A DNA stretch of 64,000 nucleotides from contig NZ_QKZI01000003.1 of the NCBI RefSeq assembly GCF_003254155.1, forward strand, positions 124,001-188,000, read 5' to 3'. The notes beneath the pieces were generated by a model. That model was not told the DNA's origin. It saw nothing but the letters and a program-made list of their open reading frames with translations, and made no database searches. Both the position numbers and the translations under genes were made by a program. This document shows, piece by piece, positions 40,047 through 48,002 of the stretch (position 1 is the stretch's first letter; every line of letters begins with the position of its first letter). This DNA comes from Psychrobacillus insolitus. GTDB lineage: Bacteria; Bacillota; Bacilli; Bacillales_A; Planococcaceae.

Positions 40047-40059
40047 GAAAGGAGCTTTT
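40028..40059 (+). terminator. nifS terminator overlapping the coding end
   Basis: AAAAGCTCCTTTC / GAAAGGAGCTTTT. The left arm encodes the last residues (KAPF) and the TAA lies in the loop. Confidence 0.9.
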
Positions 40060-40090
40060 ACTTCTGCGACGAACTTATTATCACAATCTC

Positions 40091-41638
40091 TTAAACTATT
40101 TGCAGCTTCAAAGAACGTCGTAGGATTTTACCTGTTGTATTCTTAGGTAGTTCTTCTAAAAACTCGAATTTTTGAGGTACTTTGTATTTTGCTATTTTTT
40201 GTAAGCAGTACTCATGTAATTCCTCTTCGGATAAAGATTCATCCTTTTTCACGACAAATGCAAGTACACTTTCTCCAAAGTTTTGGTCTGGGATACCTAC
40301 TACCGCAGCTTCAATGATACCCGGATGACTATACAGCACTTCCTCAACTTCACGAGGATATACATTATATCCACCTACGATAATCATATCCTTCTTACGA
40401 TCAACGATGTAAAAATACCCTTCTTCATCTCTTCTTGCAAGGTCTCCTGTATATAACCAACCATCACGAATGGTATTCTCCGTTTCTTCCGGCATTTTGT
40501 AATAGCCTTTCATGACATTTGGACCACGTACGATTAGTTCTCCAACTTCTCCATCTGGAGCCTCTTCGCCAAGCTCATTCACTACTTTGTTTTCCACGTT
40601 TACAATGTTCGTTCCAATAGAACCCGCTTTTCGATCCCGATCTATTGGATTAAAACAAGTAACTGGTGATGCTTCAGACAGTCCATAGCCCTCGGACATA
40701 CGTACTTTAAACTTTTCTTCAAAATTATGAAGTAGCGTCACTGGTAGTGAAGAACCACCTGAAATAGCTGATCGAATAGTAGAAAAGTCTTCCGCTTTTC
40801 CTTTAGGGAATTGATATAAGAAATTATACATAGTCGGAACCCCAGCGAATATGGTTGCTTTTTGCTCTCTAATCATAGTAAACACTTCTTCGGGATTAAA
40901 TCTAGGCACGATTAATATTGTAGCACCCATTAATAATGGCGCATTTACAACTACAGTTAATGCAAACACATGGAATACAGGAAGTGTCGCAACTACTCGG
41001 TCATTTGTATTAAAATTTAAATAATTTGCTACATCACGTGCGTTTGAATACATGTTGTTGTATGTAAGCATTGCACCTTTTGGTTGTCCTGTCGTTCCTG
41101 ATGTATATAAGATTATAGCAGTATCATCCGGTGACACTTCCACCGGTAATATATCAGGTGAAGAGGATGTTAATAATAATGTAAACGGTTTCACTTTTGA
41201 TTTTAATGTTTCTGGTAATGCCGCTAATTTCTCTGCGATGTCTGGTTGTGTTTCACAAATAATATAGTTTTCAACAGTTGTAAACACATCTACTGCTTTT
41301 TCTACTAAAGGTAATAGCAAATCGAGTGCAATAATTGCTTTCGCATCACTATTCTTCACAATATAACTAATTTCATCTGGTGAATAAATAGGATTAATTG
41401 GTATAGCGGTTGCTCCTATATGCATGGTTGCATATAAAGAAATGATAAAATGTGGTGAGTTGCCAAGTAAAAATGCAACGTGATCCCCTTTTTCAATTCC
41501 AAGAGATTTCAATGCATTTGCAAAACGCTCAACGGATTGTTGAAATTCACCATAAGTTGTATCTTTCCCCATAAAATGATAAGCGATTTTCCCCGGATGC
41601 TCTAAAGCAATTTGTTGAACACTTGAAACTAAATTCAT
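40091..41638 (-). CDS. yhfL: Long-chain fatty acid-CoA ligase (YhfL/LcfA-like)
   Basis: Activates fatty acids to acyl-CoA for beta-oxidation. The 515 residues match YhfL of B. subtilis (513). AMP-binding motif YTSGTTGQPKGAML (about 165-178), the A8-type motif YTGDLARRDEEGYFYIVDRKKDMIIVGG region, and the C-terminal Lys in PKNTTGKILRR are present. ATG 41638 has GGGAG 8 nt upstream; the longer frame is upstream regulatory DNA. A perfect FadR operator lies 24 nt before the start. Confidence 0.93.
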   Translation of the reverse strand: MNLVSSVQQIALEHPGKIAYHFMGKDTTYGEFQQSVERFANALKSLGIEKGDHVAFLLGNSPHFIISLYATMHIGATAIPINPIYSPDEISYIVKNSDAKAIIALDLLLPLVEKAVDVFTTVENYIICETQPDIAEKLAALPETLKSKVKPFTLLLTSSSPDILPVEVSPDDTAIILYTSGTTGQPKGAMLTYNNMYSNARDVANYLNFNTNDRVVATLPVFHVFALTVVVNAPLLMGATILIVPRFNPEEVFTMIREQKATIFAGVPTMYNFLYQFPKGKAEDFSTIRSAISGGSSLPVTLLHNFEEKFKVRMSEGYGLSEASPVTCFNPIDRDRKAGSIGTNIVNVENKVVNELGEEAPDGEVGELIVRGPNVMKGYYKMPEETENTIRDGWLYTGDLARRDEEGYFYIVDRKKDMIIVGGYNVYPREVEEVLYSHPGIIEAAVVGIPDQNFGESVLAFVVKKDESLSEEELHEYCLQKIAKYKVPQKFEFLEELPKNTTGKILRRSLKLQIV

Positions 41639-41661
41639 ATACTCGTCTCCCATCTTTTGTT

Positions 41662-41679
41662 TGAATGAATACTCATTCA
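41662..41679. promoter_or_regulatory. FadR operator
   Basis: TGAATGAATACTCATTCA matches the B. subtilis FadR (YsiA) consensus TGAATGAMTANTCATTCA at every position. It lies downstream of the -10 box, so a bound repressor would block transcription of the acyl-CoA ligase gene; long-chain acyl-CoA releases FadR in B. subtilis. Confidence 0.88.
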
Positions 41680-41693
41680 TTATCCCCATTATT

Positions 41694-41722
41694 ATTATAT
41701 AATAACTTTTTTGATAATTCAA
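41694..41722 (-). promoter_or_regulatory. Promoter of the acyl-CoA ligase gene
   Basis: On the minus strand: TTGAAT (41722-41717), 17 nt, TATAAT (41699-41694). The FadR site begins 14 nt after the -10 box. Confidence 0.72.
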
Positions 41723-41757
41723 TAAAAAGAATATTATAAATGAGAAAACTGCTAAAG

Positions 41758-41777
41758 CGCCCTTTTCTAAATGGGCG
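41758..41777. terminator. Small hairpin upstream of the acyl-CoA ligase promoter
   Basis: CGCCC-N10-GGGCG followed by TTTT on the plus strand; a weak terminator, if one at all. Confidence 0.4.
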
Positions 41778-41784
41778 TTTTCGG

Positions 41785-41911
41785 TTCGCTCTGGACGAAA
41801 CATATGGTAATAGGATAAACGAGTAAGAAGTAGATGAGCTACGTGACTGCGTCACGTAGCTCATCTACTTTTTTCGGTCATCTTATTACGGTTGTTTGTC
41901 CGTCGCTCTCC
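41785..41911. repeat. Palindromic repeat P1
   Basis: A 127-nt imperfect palindrome. The left end TTCGCTCTGGACGAAACA...GGTAATAGGATAAACGA pairs with the right end TCGGTCATCTTATTACGG...TGTTTGTCCGTCGCTCTC. The centre is a perfect 20-bp stem (41828-41847 and 41851-41870) with loop TGC and a T-run after it. No nearby plus-strand gene needs this terminator. Related to P2 at 42.4 kb and a partial copy at 24.6 kb. Confidence 0.85.
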
Positions 41912-42373
41912 TAAAACACCTAAGGGAAAAGGGCAAATCCTTTGGGGAATACAAGAGGAGACCCTTTTCTACATAGTATCTGTCTAGCTACAGCGCCTTG
42001 CCCCTCGGGGTCAAATGAGGAATCACTGCGGTGGCTGAAGAGCTGTCTCCTCGCGATTCCTCATTTGCCTGTCGGGGCAGAGATAGGCGCTTCCGCTTTT
42101 CTTATAAAATGCGCCTGAAGATACAATTTCAGGCGCCATCCACTTTTCTACACTATAATTCTTGCTTATTTTGAAGGAAGATAACCTTTTCTACATAAGT
42201 TACTAGAAGAAAATAAGACTCTGTTTGGAAGTGTCTCTAAAAAGGAAGAAGCATACCTCCAAGTAAGAGGGGACATGAAAGCCGAAATTACATCTTCGGC
42301 GTCCTTTTTAGATAGACTTGCGGCTCCTCTCTTCTTAACAAAAGCTTCTACACTATGATTACGGTTATTCTTA
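41912..42373. other. Gene-free stretch with many inverted repeats
   Basis: No coding sequence is visible. It holds a long hairpin at 41992-42092, a 9-bp stem GCGCCTGAA / TTCAGGCGC (42111-42136), and GCCGAA / TTCGGC inside larger AG-rich arms near 42265-42345. The short string TTTTCTACA or TTCTACAC recurs near 41975, 42145, 42190 and 42345. This looks like an accumulation of decayed intergenic repeats. Confidence 0.65.
41992..42092. repeat. Long hairpin repeat of Bacillaceae type
   Basis: AGCGCC-TTGCCCC ... CAAATGAGGAATC pairs with GATTCCTCATTTG ... GGGGCA-GGCGCT across a 35-nt centre; the string CTAGCTACAGCGCC leads in and GCGCTTCCGCTTTTCT follows. I recall intergenic repeats with this pattern from many Bacillaceae genomes; the function is not known to me. 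Confidence 0.75.
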
Positions 42374-42506
42374 GAGAGCGGCGGACAGTCATTTGTTACA
42401 CAATTACTAAAAAGAGGAATGGCTTAAGAAAGTGACGCAGTCGCTTTCTTAAGCCATTGTTTTTCTTTTAAGATAAAGTGTAAGCTAAAAAAACTGTCCA
42501 GAGCGA
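42374..42506. repeat. Palindromic repeat P2
   Basis: Second long palindrome of the P1 family. The ends GAGAGCGGCGGACAG and CTGTCCAGAGCG face each other. The central stem (42418-42436 and 42440-42458, AATGGCTTAAGAAAGTGAC) has one G-T pair, loop GCA, and a T-run. The stem sequence differs completely from P1 apart from the loop-proximal GTGAC/GTC. The right end overlaps the TnpB remnant's terminal codons. Confidence 0.85.
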
Positions 42507-42722
42507 TCTAGAAAAATCGCACCCATTTTGTTCCATATCGAGGAAATTCTTATACTTTCTTATCTTTTGAGAAAAGCGCAAGCGCCTATGATTGTTCGTT
42601 GTATAGGACTGCACAGAATTTTTCTTACTTTTGAACTTTGGAAAACCAAATGATTTCGCGAAAAAAATTTTCTGTTCGTCACTTGGATGGATTCGAAATT
42701 TATAGGCTTTGTGTTTATACAT
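42468..42722 (-). pseudogene. IS200/IS605-type TnpB remnant, internally deleted
   Basis: ATG 42722 with GGGAGG 8 nt upstream starts MYKHKAYKFRIHPSDEQKIF, the classical TnpB N-terminus. After KSFG it jumps to FPKFKSKKNSVQSYTTNN, a segment normally some 60 or more residues further on, and then runs into non-TnpB sequence that includes the AGGCGCTTGCGCTTTTCT repeat and the end of P2. The RuvC catalytic part and zinc finger are absent, so no nuclease can be made. A small hairpin GAAAGA-GACT-TCTTTC at 42850-42865 could be a relic of the left end. Confidence 0.78.
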
Positions 42723-42874
42723 ATCCAACACCTCCCTATTCTTATTCCCATCAAAACGAACCAATGTTCTAAAGGGAAGAAAAACAGACCATTATCTACC
42801 GAAATTCATCTCCCACTTTCATTGGCGCTATGCACCTATACATTTAGTAGAAAGAGACTTCTTTCGGATTGCTG

Positions 42875-43675
42875 TTAAAAGTAGATTTTTATCTTCACCA
42901 AGTCTTGGATACTCCCATCTTTTGCGCTTCTAGTGTAAACCCAAAGTTCACCTGTATTTGATGTAGGGGTTCTGTCGAATGGTAAAGTGCTATTGAAATT
43001 ACCGTATTCAGGAGCTCCTTCATCAGCTGTTGTAAAACGTTCGTTAGACACAATGGCTCCGTTAGTATCTCTTAGTTGATGTAAAACATTTGCTTCAAAA
43101 GCCCTTGCCTGCCCTTCTATTCTTTGTCTATTAACCACTCTTGTTCCTGGAAGAGGAGTCCATACCACAATATTTAGTGAGGTTGGTAAAGGAAGAATCA
43201 AATGAAATTCTGGCCAAATTACACTTTCTTGATAACCTGGTCGACCTTGGTTTACTTTCGTTATGTTTGAAAGGGAAATTCCAAACCTACGTGAAATAGC
43301 TGAAAGTGTGTCCCCAGGTTGTATTTTATATATAAATACAGGTACGATCAATCGTTGATTAACGAAAATAAGATTAGGGTTTTCTAGATTGTTAATGCCA
43401 GAAACTAAATCACTAAATGTACTAAATCTAGAAGCAATCCCACTGACTGTATCTCCGGATTTAACAATATAAGTTACTTTTCCTGTTTCTAAAAGACTTG
43501 GAACGACCAGGACATCTCCAGGGAAAATAAGGCCAGGATCAGTAACCGGTTCAAATAAATGATTCGCTCGTTCTATTGCTTCAATAGTGCTTCCAAATCT
43601 ATGAGCGATTGAATATAGTGTATCACCTGCACGTACTGTATAAATATAATTTTTCTTAAAAACTATTGCCAACAT
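42875..43675 (-). CDS. Triple-LysM protein with C-terminal Gmad2 domain
   Basis: A 266-residue protein with three LysM modules (about 11-59, 68-112, 116-163; each begins with a GDT motif such as VRAGDTLYSIAHRF) and a Gmad2 immunoglobulin-like domain (about 168-266: IVVWTPLPGTRVVNRQRIEG, EYGNFNSTLPF). LysM binds peptidoglycan and Gmad2 is found in sporulation/germination proteins, so a spore coat or cortex role is plausible. No signal peptide is visible, consistent with mother-cell expression. GGAG precedes the ATG. Confidence 0.85.
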   Translation of the reverse strand: MLAIVFKKNYIYTVRAGDTLYSIAHRFGSTIEAIERANHLFEPVTDPGLIFPGDVLVVPSLLETGKVTYIVKSGDTVSGIASRFSTFSDLVSGINNLENPNLIFVNQRLIVPVFIYKIQPGDTLSAISRRFGISLSNITKVNQGRPGYQESVIWPEFHLILPLPTSLNIVVWTPLPGTRVVNRQRIEGQARAFEANVLHQLRDTNGAIVSNERFTTADEGAPEYGNFNSTLPFDRTPTSNTGELWVYTRSAKDGSIQDLVKIKIYF

Positions 43676-43871
43676 CCATCACTCCGTTTTTAAAATTTGA
43701 AAAAATTTAGGAACTATTAATAGGATATGCGTTGTGTTTGAAATGATATAGTTAGCTAGGGTGAAAATGGAGTATTCCAATGTAACATTAGACCAATTCA
43801 AAAGTTATAAATGAATAATTCGGATTACGAAGATAATCTGTAATTAAGCGTTGAAAATAAATACAAGGTTT
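43676..43871. other. Upstream region of the LysM-Gmad2 gene
   Basis: AT-rich spacer before repeat copy D. It should contain the promoter of the LysM gene; GATATAGTTAGCTAGGGTG is the only slightly suggestive string. Nothing else is seen. Confidence 0.4.
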
Positions 43872-44195
43872 GGTTCTTAGTCAAATGACGTTGGAAAAGA
43901 ATTTTATTCGGCTATAATTGATTTATTAATTTGTCGCGGGACTGTCTAGAAAATCAGTAAAATGATTGTTTGAGACAGTCTTTTTATGCAGTTTTTCAAG
44001 TCTTGTTTCCAATATTCACTTTGCTGATTTCGTTCCGAGCGGCGACTCCGGTGGGATTAGCGTGACAGGTGAGACCCCCCATGAGCGCGTTTTTCGAGGG
44101 CGAGGAGGCTCACCGCACGCCCCACGGAAAGCGCCCACTCGGAACAAAATCAGCGTGGATCAGGATTTTTTTCATGAACTTCATATATTGTACAA
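43872..44195 (+). repeat. Dispersed repeat, copy D (full length)
   Basis: Complete copy: TTGGAA...TATAAT box, hairpin GACTGTCT (43940-43947) / AGACAGTC (43973-43980) with a T-run, and the GC-rich block from CGTTCCGAGCGG to the partly decayed CCACTCGGAACA. It ends with ATTGTACAACC as in copy C. Its hairpin is better paired than in copy C because both arms changed. The open frame in the GC-rich block is not a gene. Confidence 0.9.
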
Positions 44196-44198
44196 CCC

Positions 44199-44227
44199 AA
44201 AAAGCACCGCAATTGCGGTGCTTTTTG
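44199..44227 (-). terminator. Terminator of the Bce-type operon
   Basis: AAAAAGCACCGC-AATT-GCGGTGCTTTTT, perfect 12-bp stem, about 90 nt after the permease stop codon. Confidence 0.85.
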
Positions 44228-44315
44228 TAATACATTTTCATTAGTATTTTTGTGTGTAAATTCTAATTTTGCTATAGGAAACGCAAGCCGTTACTAAAAG
44301 ACAACCTTCTTTTGT

Positions 44316-46250
44316 CTATATTTGTATATGCGCAATATATCTCCAACGGATTAAATAAAAGTAAGACACTTGAATTAGTGTAAAAGCAGCTAGTACGAGT
44401 AACATTTCCATCGCAATAGAAATAGCTGCTAAATCTACCCACAACGCTTGTAGGAACAAGAAAGAAAATGTACTATGGACCATCGCAAGTCCCCATGGTA
44501 AAAAGAACTGAGGAATCAACAGTCGATTAACGATTTTCACTAACTCCCGATCCGTTACTCCCATTCGCCGAAGGACATCATATTGTTTTTTATCTCTTTC
44601 TAAATCTGTATAGAGTTTAAAATAAACAAAGCTACCCGCTGCAAGTAACAGCACTGCTGCAACTAATAAACCAGTAAATAACAATAAGGAAAATGTCGCT
44701 TGAATAACAGAATAATCTAATCCTGGATTTTCAAAATAGAAAGGATTCGGATTATGATTGGTATTAGCTAGAGAACTTGTCATAATATTTACTAAATCTG
44801 TTCCCACATTTTTGGTTCGCAGCCATTCTGGAACATGAAATGCATAATACGTAATATTCGATTCATTCACTCCGTATCCCATTAATGGTTCATTTATTAA
44901 TCGGTAATCCTCGTCGCTAATAATGATTGTTTGCTTATCCATGACAAATGAAGGGAATAGCTGATAATCATACACACCTTGGATATATATCGGCACACTA
45001 CTTTCTGCTAAAACAGTTTGCACTTCTTGTTCATTGTCATTACCCATGGTTTCTTTTATGTCAGTAAGAAACTGGGCTTTACCAGCTGGCAAATCAAGAA
45101 TTGGATATTTCAGAGAAATGGCTAAACTATTGATTTCAGATTCACGAATCAAATGGACGACTTCTCCATTACTAGAAGAAGTCTGTTTTTTTACATTAAA
45201 TTTTACAAGCTCATAGGATAAATTATCACTTTGTAGCTGATTCGTGATTTTCATAATATGCTCTCTCTCAAAAGGATTGTCCCAATTACTTGAGTAAAAA
45301 ATACTTACTGGATTCAACGCTCGGTATTGCCCAGTGAATGTAGAAAATGAAGTAACAACACCTACTGATAAAAATGCAATCGTGGACACAATCGTAACAA
45401 TAAAAAACATTCGGGCATTTTCTCTGATTTTAATCGAAACTTCCGCAAATGCTATAAGCCTATAACGATGCCAATATAAATTTTTTCTCTTTCGAATTTG
45501 GTGTAGTAAATATAAAATACTATCAGTAAAAAAGTAATAAGTTCCTACAGTCGCTAGGATTATTATGATAATCGACATTTCAATATTCATATAATACGTG
45601 GAAATAATGACTAAACTATAAGCGGCTAATAGTAATCCAAATCCTAGATTTGCTTTCCACTTTGTAAAATCGACATCATCACTTTTTCTCCAGTTACCTT
45701 TTAGTAATTGAATGATTTCTTTCTTACGAATATACATGGCACTACTTATGGAAATCGTAATGAATAACGATAAAAAAACGAAGATTGTTAGTGCAAATGG
45801 TTTCCAAGACAAATACAAAGGAAGACTATCCAATAAAAACATTTCACGAATAACCATAAAGAAAAATTTCGAAAAAGAGAATCCAAAGAAAATACCAACT
45901 GCAATGGAAATAAACCCCAATATCATTGTTTCGATGAAAATAAGACGATCCATTTGTTCCCGATCCATTCCTAAATTTAGTAATATCCCAAACTCTTTTG
46001 AGCGTGCTTGTAAAAAAGCACTCATAGAATAAAACAAAAAGAACAATGTAAAAATAATTAGAATTATTTCCGCTACTAACATTCCACCAAATGCAATATC
46101 TTGTAAAAACTGATCCTCAATATTTGGATGAAACATTAGCATGGAGTATATAAAAAATACCATGACTGAAAAAATACTAGCCATAAAAAACGCAGCATAC
46201 ACACGACTATTACGGATCACGTTACGATAAGCGAATTGTTGAAAGGTCAT
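44316..46250 (-). CDS. BceB-type ABC transporter permease
   Basis: A 644-residue FtsX-type permease of the peptide-sensing/detoxification family (BceB, YxdM, VraG). About ten helices are visible; four pairs flank a large extracellular domain at roughly 310-520 that is thought to contact the antimicrobial peptide or its lipid target. ATG 46250 is chosen because AGGTGG is 8 nt upstream. It overlaps the ATPase gene by 29 nt and closes a regulator-kinase-ATPase-permease operon. Confidence 0.93.
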   Translation of the reverse strand: MTFQQFAYRNVIRNSRVYAAFFMASIFSVMVFFIYSMLMFHPNIEDQFLQDIAFGGMLVAEIILIIFTLFFLFYSMSAFLQARSKEFGILLNLGMDREQMDRLIFIETMILGFISIAVGIFFGFSFSKFFFMVIREMFLLDSLPLYLSWKPFALTIFVFLSLFITISISSAMYIRKKEIIQLLKGNWRKSDDVDFTKWKANLGFGLLLAAYSLVIISTYYMNIEMSIIIIILATVGTYYFFTDSILYLLHQIRKRKNLYWHRYRLIAFAEVSIKIRENARMFFIVTIVSTIAFLSVGVVTSFSTFTGQYRALNPVSIFYSSNWDNPFEREHIMKITNQLQSDNLSYELVKFNVKKQTSSSNGEVVHLIRESEINSLAISLKYPILDLPAGKAQFLTDIKETMGNDNEQEVQTVLAESSVPIYIQGVYDYQLFPSFVMDKQTIIISDEDYRLINEPLMGYGVNESNITYYAFHVPEWLRTKNVGTDLVNIMTSSLANTNHNPNPFYFENPGLDYSVIQATFSLLLFTGLLVAAVLLLAAGSFVYFKLYTDLERDKKQYDVLRRMGVTDRELVKIVNRLLIPQFFLPWGLAMVHSTFSFLFLQALWVDLAAISIAMEMLLVLAAFTLIQVSYFYLIRWRYIAHIQI

Positions 46251-46995
46251 TAACGTTTCCACCTAATAAAGACAATACGTTGAGAATTCGTTGAAAAAAC
46301 GTTTGTCTTCGATCATCTTTATAAATTTCATTAAAATACTGACCATCCTTGATAAATAGAACACGGTCACAATAACTTGCAGCAGTCGGATCATGTGTCA
46401 CCATTATAATTGTTGTCTGCCTCTTTTTATTTACCTCTGTGAGAATTTCAAGTACATCTTTTGCGGATTTCGAATCTAGATTCCCGGTTGGTTCATCTGC
46501 AAGTATAAGAGATGGTTCATGTATTAATGCTCGTCCTATTGCAGTTCTCTGAGCTTGCCCACCAGAAATTTCTGCAGGACGTTTTTCTAAAATAGATGTT
46601 AAATTTAACTGCTCCGCAAGAATTTTCACTTTCTTTTTCATCTCTTCTACCGGTTGGTCATCCAGTGTTAAAGGAAGTATCATATTTTCTTCCACTGTTA
46701 ACGCCGGAAGAAGGTTAAAATTTTGAAAAACAAATCCTAAATGTTTTCTTCTAAAAAGTGACAATTCATTTTTTGGCAAATTCAAGGGATTAATATCATT
46801 TATTAATAAGTCTCCTGAAGTTGGTGTGTCAATTGTAGAAATAATATTAAGCAGCGTCGTCTTTCCACTACCCGAAGGCCCCATAACAGCTAGAAATTCT
46901 CCTTTTTCTACTTCAAAACTCAATAGATTTACAGCAAGGTGCGCAACTTTACCCTCATATACTTTCGTCACTTCATCAAGTTTTAATATCGACAT
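46222..46995 (-). CDS. BceA-type ABC transporter ATP-binding protein
   Basis: A 257-residue ATPase with Walker A GPSGSGKTT (about 42-50), Q-loop VFQNFNLLPALT, signature ISGGQAQRTAIGRAL, Walker B LILADEPTGNLDSKS and switch His in MVTHDPTAA. ATG 46995 follows GGAG by 8 nt and gives the usual length; the longer frame runs into the kinase gene. It overlaps the kinase stop by 20 nt. Confidence 0.94.
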   Translation of the reverse strand: MSILKLDEVTKVYEGKVAHLAVNLLSFEVEKGEFLAVMGPSGSGKTTLLNIISTIDTPTSGDLLINDINPLNLPKNELSLFRRKHLGFVFQNFNLLPALTVEENMILPLTLDDQPVEEMKKKVKILAEQLNLTSILEKRPAEISGGQAQRTAIGRALIHEPSLILADEPTGNLDSKSAKDVLEILTEVNKKRQTTIIMVTHDPTAASYCDRVLFIKDGQYFNEIYKDDRRQTFFQRILNVLSLLGGNVNDLSTIRLS

Positions 46996-48001
46996 CAAAA
47001 CCGCTCCGTTCTCTTTGTTCTTCTTGTTCAAAATAAATAGAAACAATCGTACCTTCACCTACTGTTGAAGCAATGGTCATTTTATGATTTAGACGACGAC
47101 ATATTTCATGCGCCAAATATAATCCCATACCAGTAGATTCACCCGTTTTACGACCATTTTCACCAGTGAAAAACGCTTTCATTACCCGATTAATATCAGT
47201 CGGTGGTATTCCTATTCCTTCATCTCGAACAGAAAAAACAATTTGGTTTTCTTTTAATATGGATTCAAAAAAGATTTTTTTATTCTCTGTAAATGTGTAT
47301 TTCACTGAATTTGTCAAAAATTGTGTAATAACAAATCGCATCCACTTTTCATCTGTAGTGATCATTAAATCATCCGTCATCGAAATGACCGGAAATACAT
47401 GTTTCCCGATAAATAATCGTTTGTTTTCAGATACCACTTGTGTGACAAGTTGCTTTAAATTCACTTGTTCTATTTGCATATCCTCTTCAAACGTATCTAA
47501 CCTAGCATTCATCAGAACTGTGTCAAGCCCTCTTCGTAAACGATCCATTTCCTCTGAAACACTTTTAGAATCTAGCGTATCGCTTCCCTGAGTCATGAGA
47601 TCAATGACAGCAATGGGTGTTTTCATTTGATGAACCCAGCTATTCATAAATTCTAAATGACGATTTTGACTCGCATATAAAAGTTGTACTTCCTTTTGAT
47701 ACAGACGATAAATATGATGCAAATATTCTTCAATTTGAGCAATTTCTGGAGACTGGGCTTCTCGTTGGAGAACTACTTCCATCTTCGTCGGGACAGAAAG
47801 AATTTTCTTATAAAACGAATACTTTTTTACAAAAAGTGCCCCTAAAAAAGTGGATGTTAATATACTACTAATAACAATAGAATAAATCGCGGTATCCACA
47901 TTTCGAAAACCATCTAGCCAATATAACAGCATGATAAATAACACGAGGAGAAATTGGAATATGAGAAAGGTTATATGTTCACGTAGAAATAATCGGAACA
48001 T
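46976..48001 (-). CDS. BceS-type intramembrane-sensing histidine kinase
   Basis: A 341-residue kinase with two N-terminal helices (about 10-30 and 36-58) separated by only a few residues, so it cannot bind a ligand outside and must be told by the partner transporter, as known for BceS. The phosphoacceptor is His124 in WVHQMKTPIAV; the ATP-binding domain shows FSVRDEGIGIPPTD and STGMGLYLAHEI. ATG 48001 follows GGAGG by 9 nt, one base after the regulator stop. Confidence 0.94.
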   Translation of the reverse strand: MFRLFLREHITFLIFQFLLVLFIMLLYWLDGFRNVDTAIYSIVISSILTSTFLGALFVKKYSFYKKILSVPTKMEVVLQREAQSPEIAQIEEYLHHIYRLYQKEVQLLYASQNRHLEFMNSWVHQMKTPIAVIDLMTQGSDTLDSKSVSEEMDRLRRGLDTVLMNARLDTFEEDMQIEQVNLKQLVTQVVSENKRLFIGKHVFPVISMTDDLMITTDEKWMRFVITQFLTNSVKYTFTENKKIFFESILKENQIVFSVRDEGIGIPPTDINRVMKAFFTGENGRKTGESTGMGLYLAHEICRRLNHKMTIASTVGEGTIVSIYFEQEEQRERSGFDVDIKT

Positions 48002-48002
48002 A

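Noticed and set aside
40091-41803. Longer start for the acyl-CoA ligase at 41803
   Set aside because: The extension would place the promoter and FadR operator inside the coding region.
43966-44244. Open frame containing GDSGGISVTGETPHERVF
   Set aside because: The same repeat block in copy D; such products are familiar spurious annotations in Bacillales.
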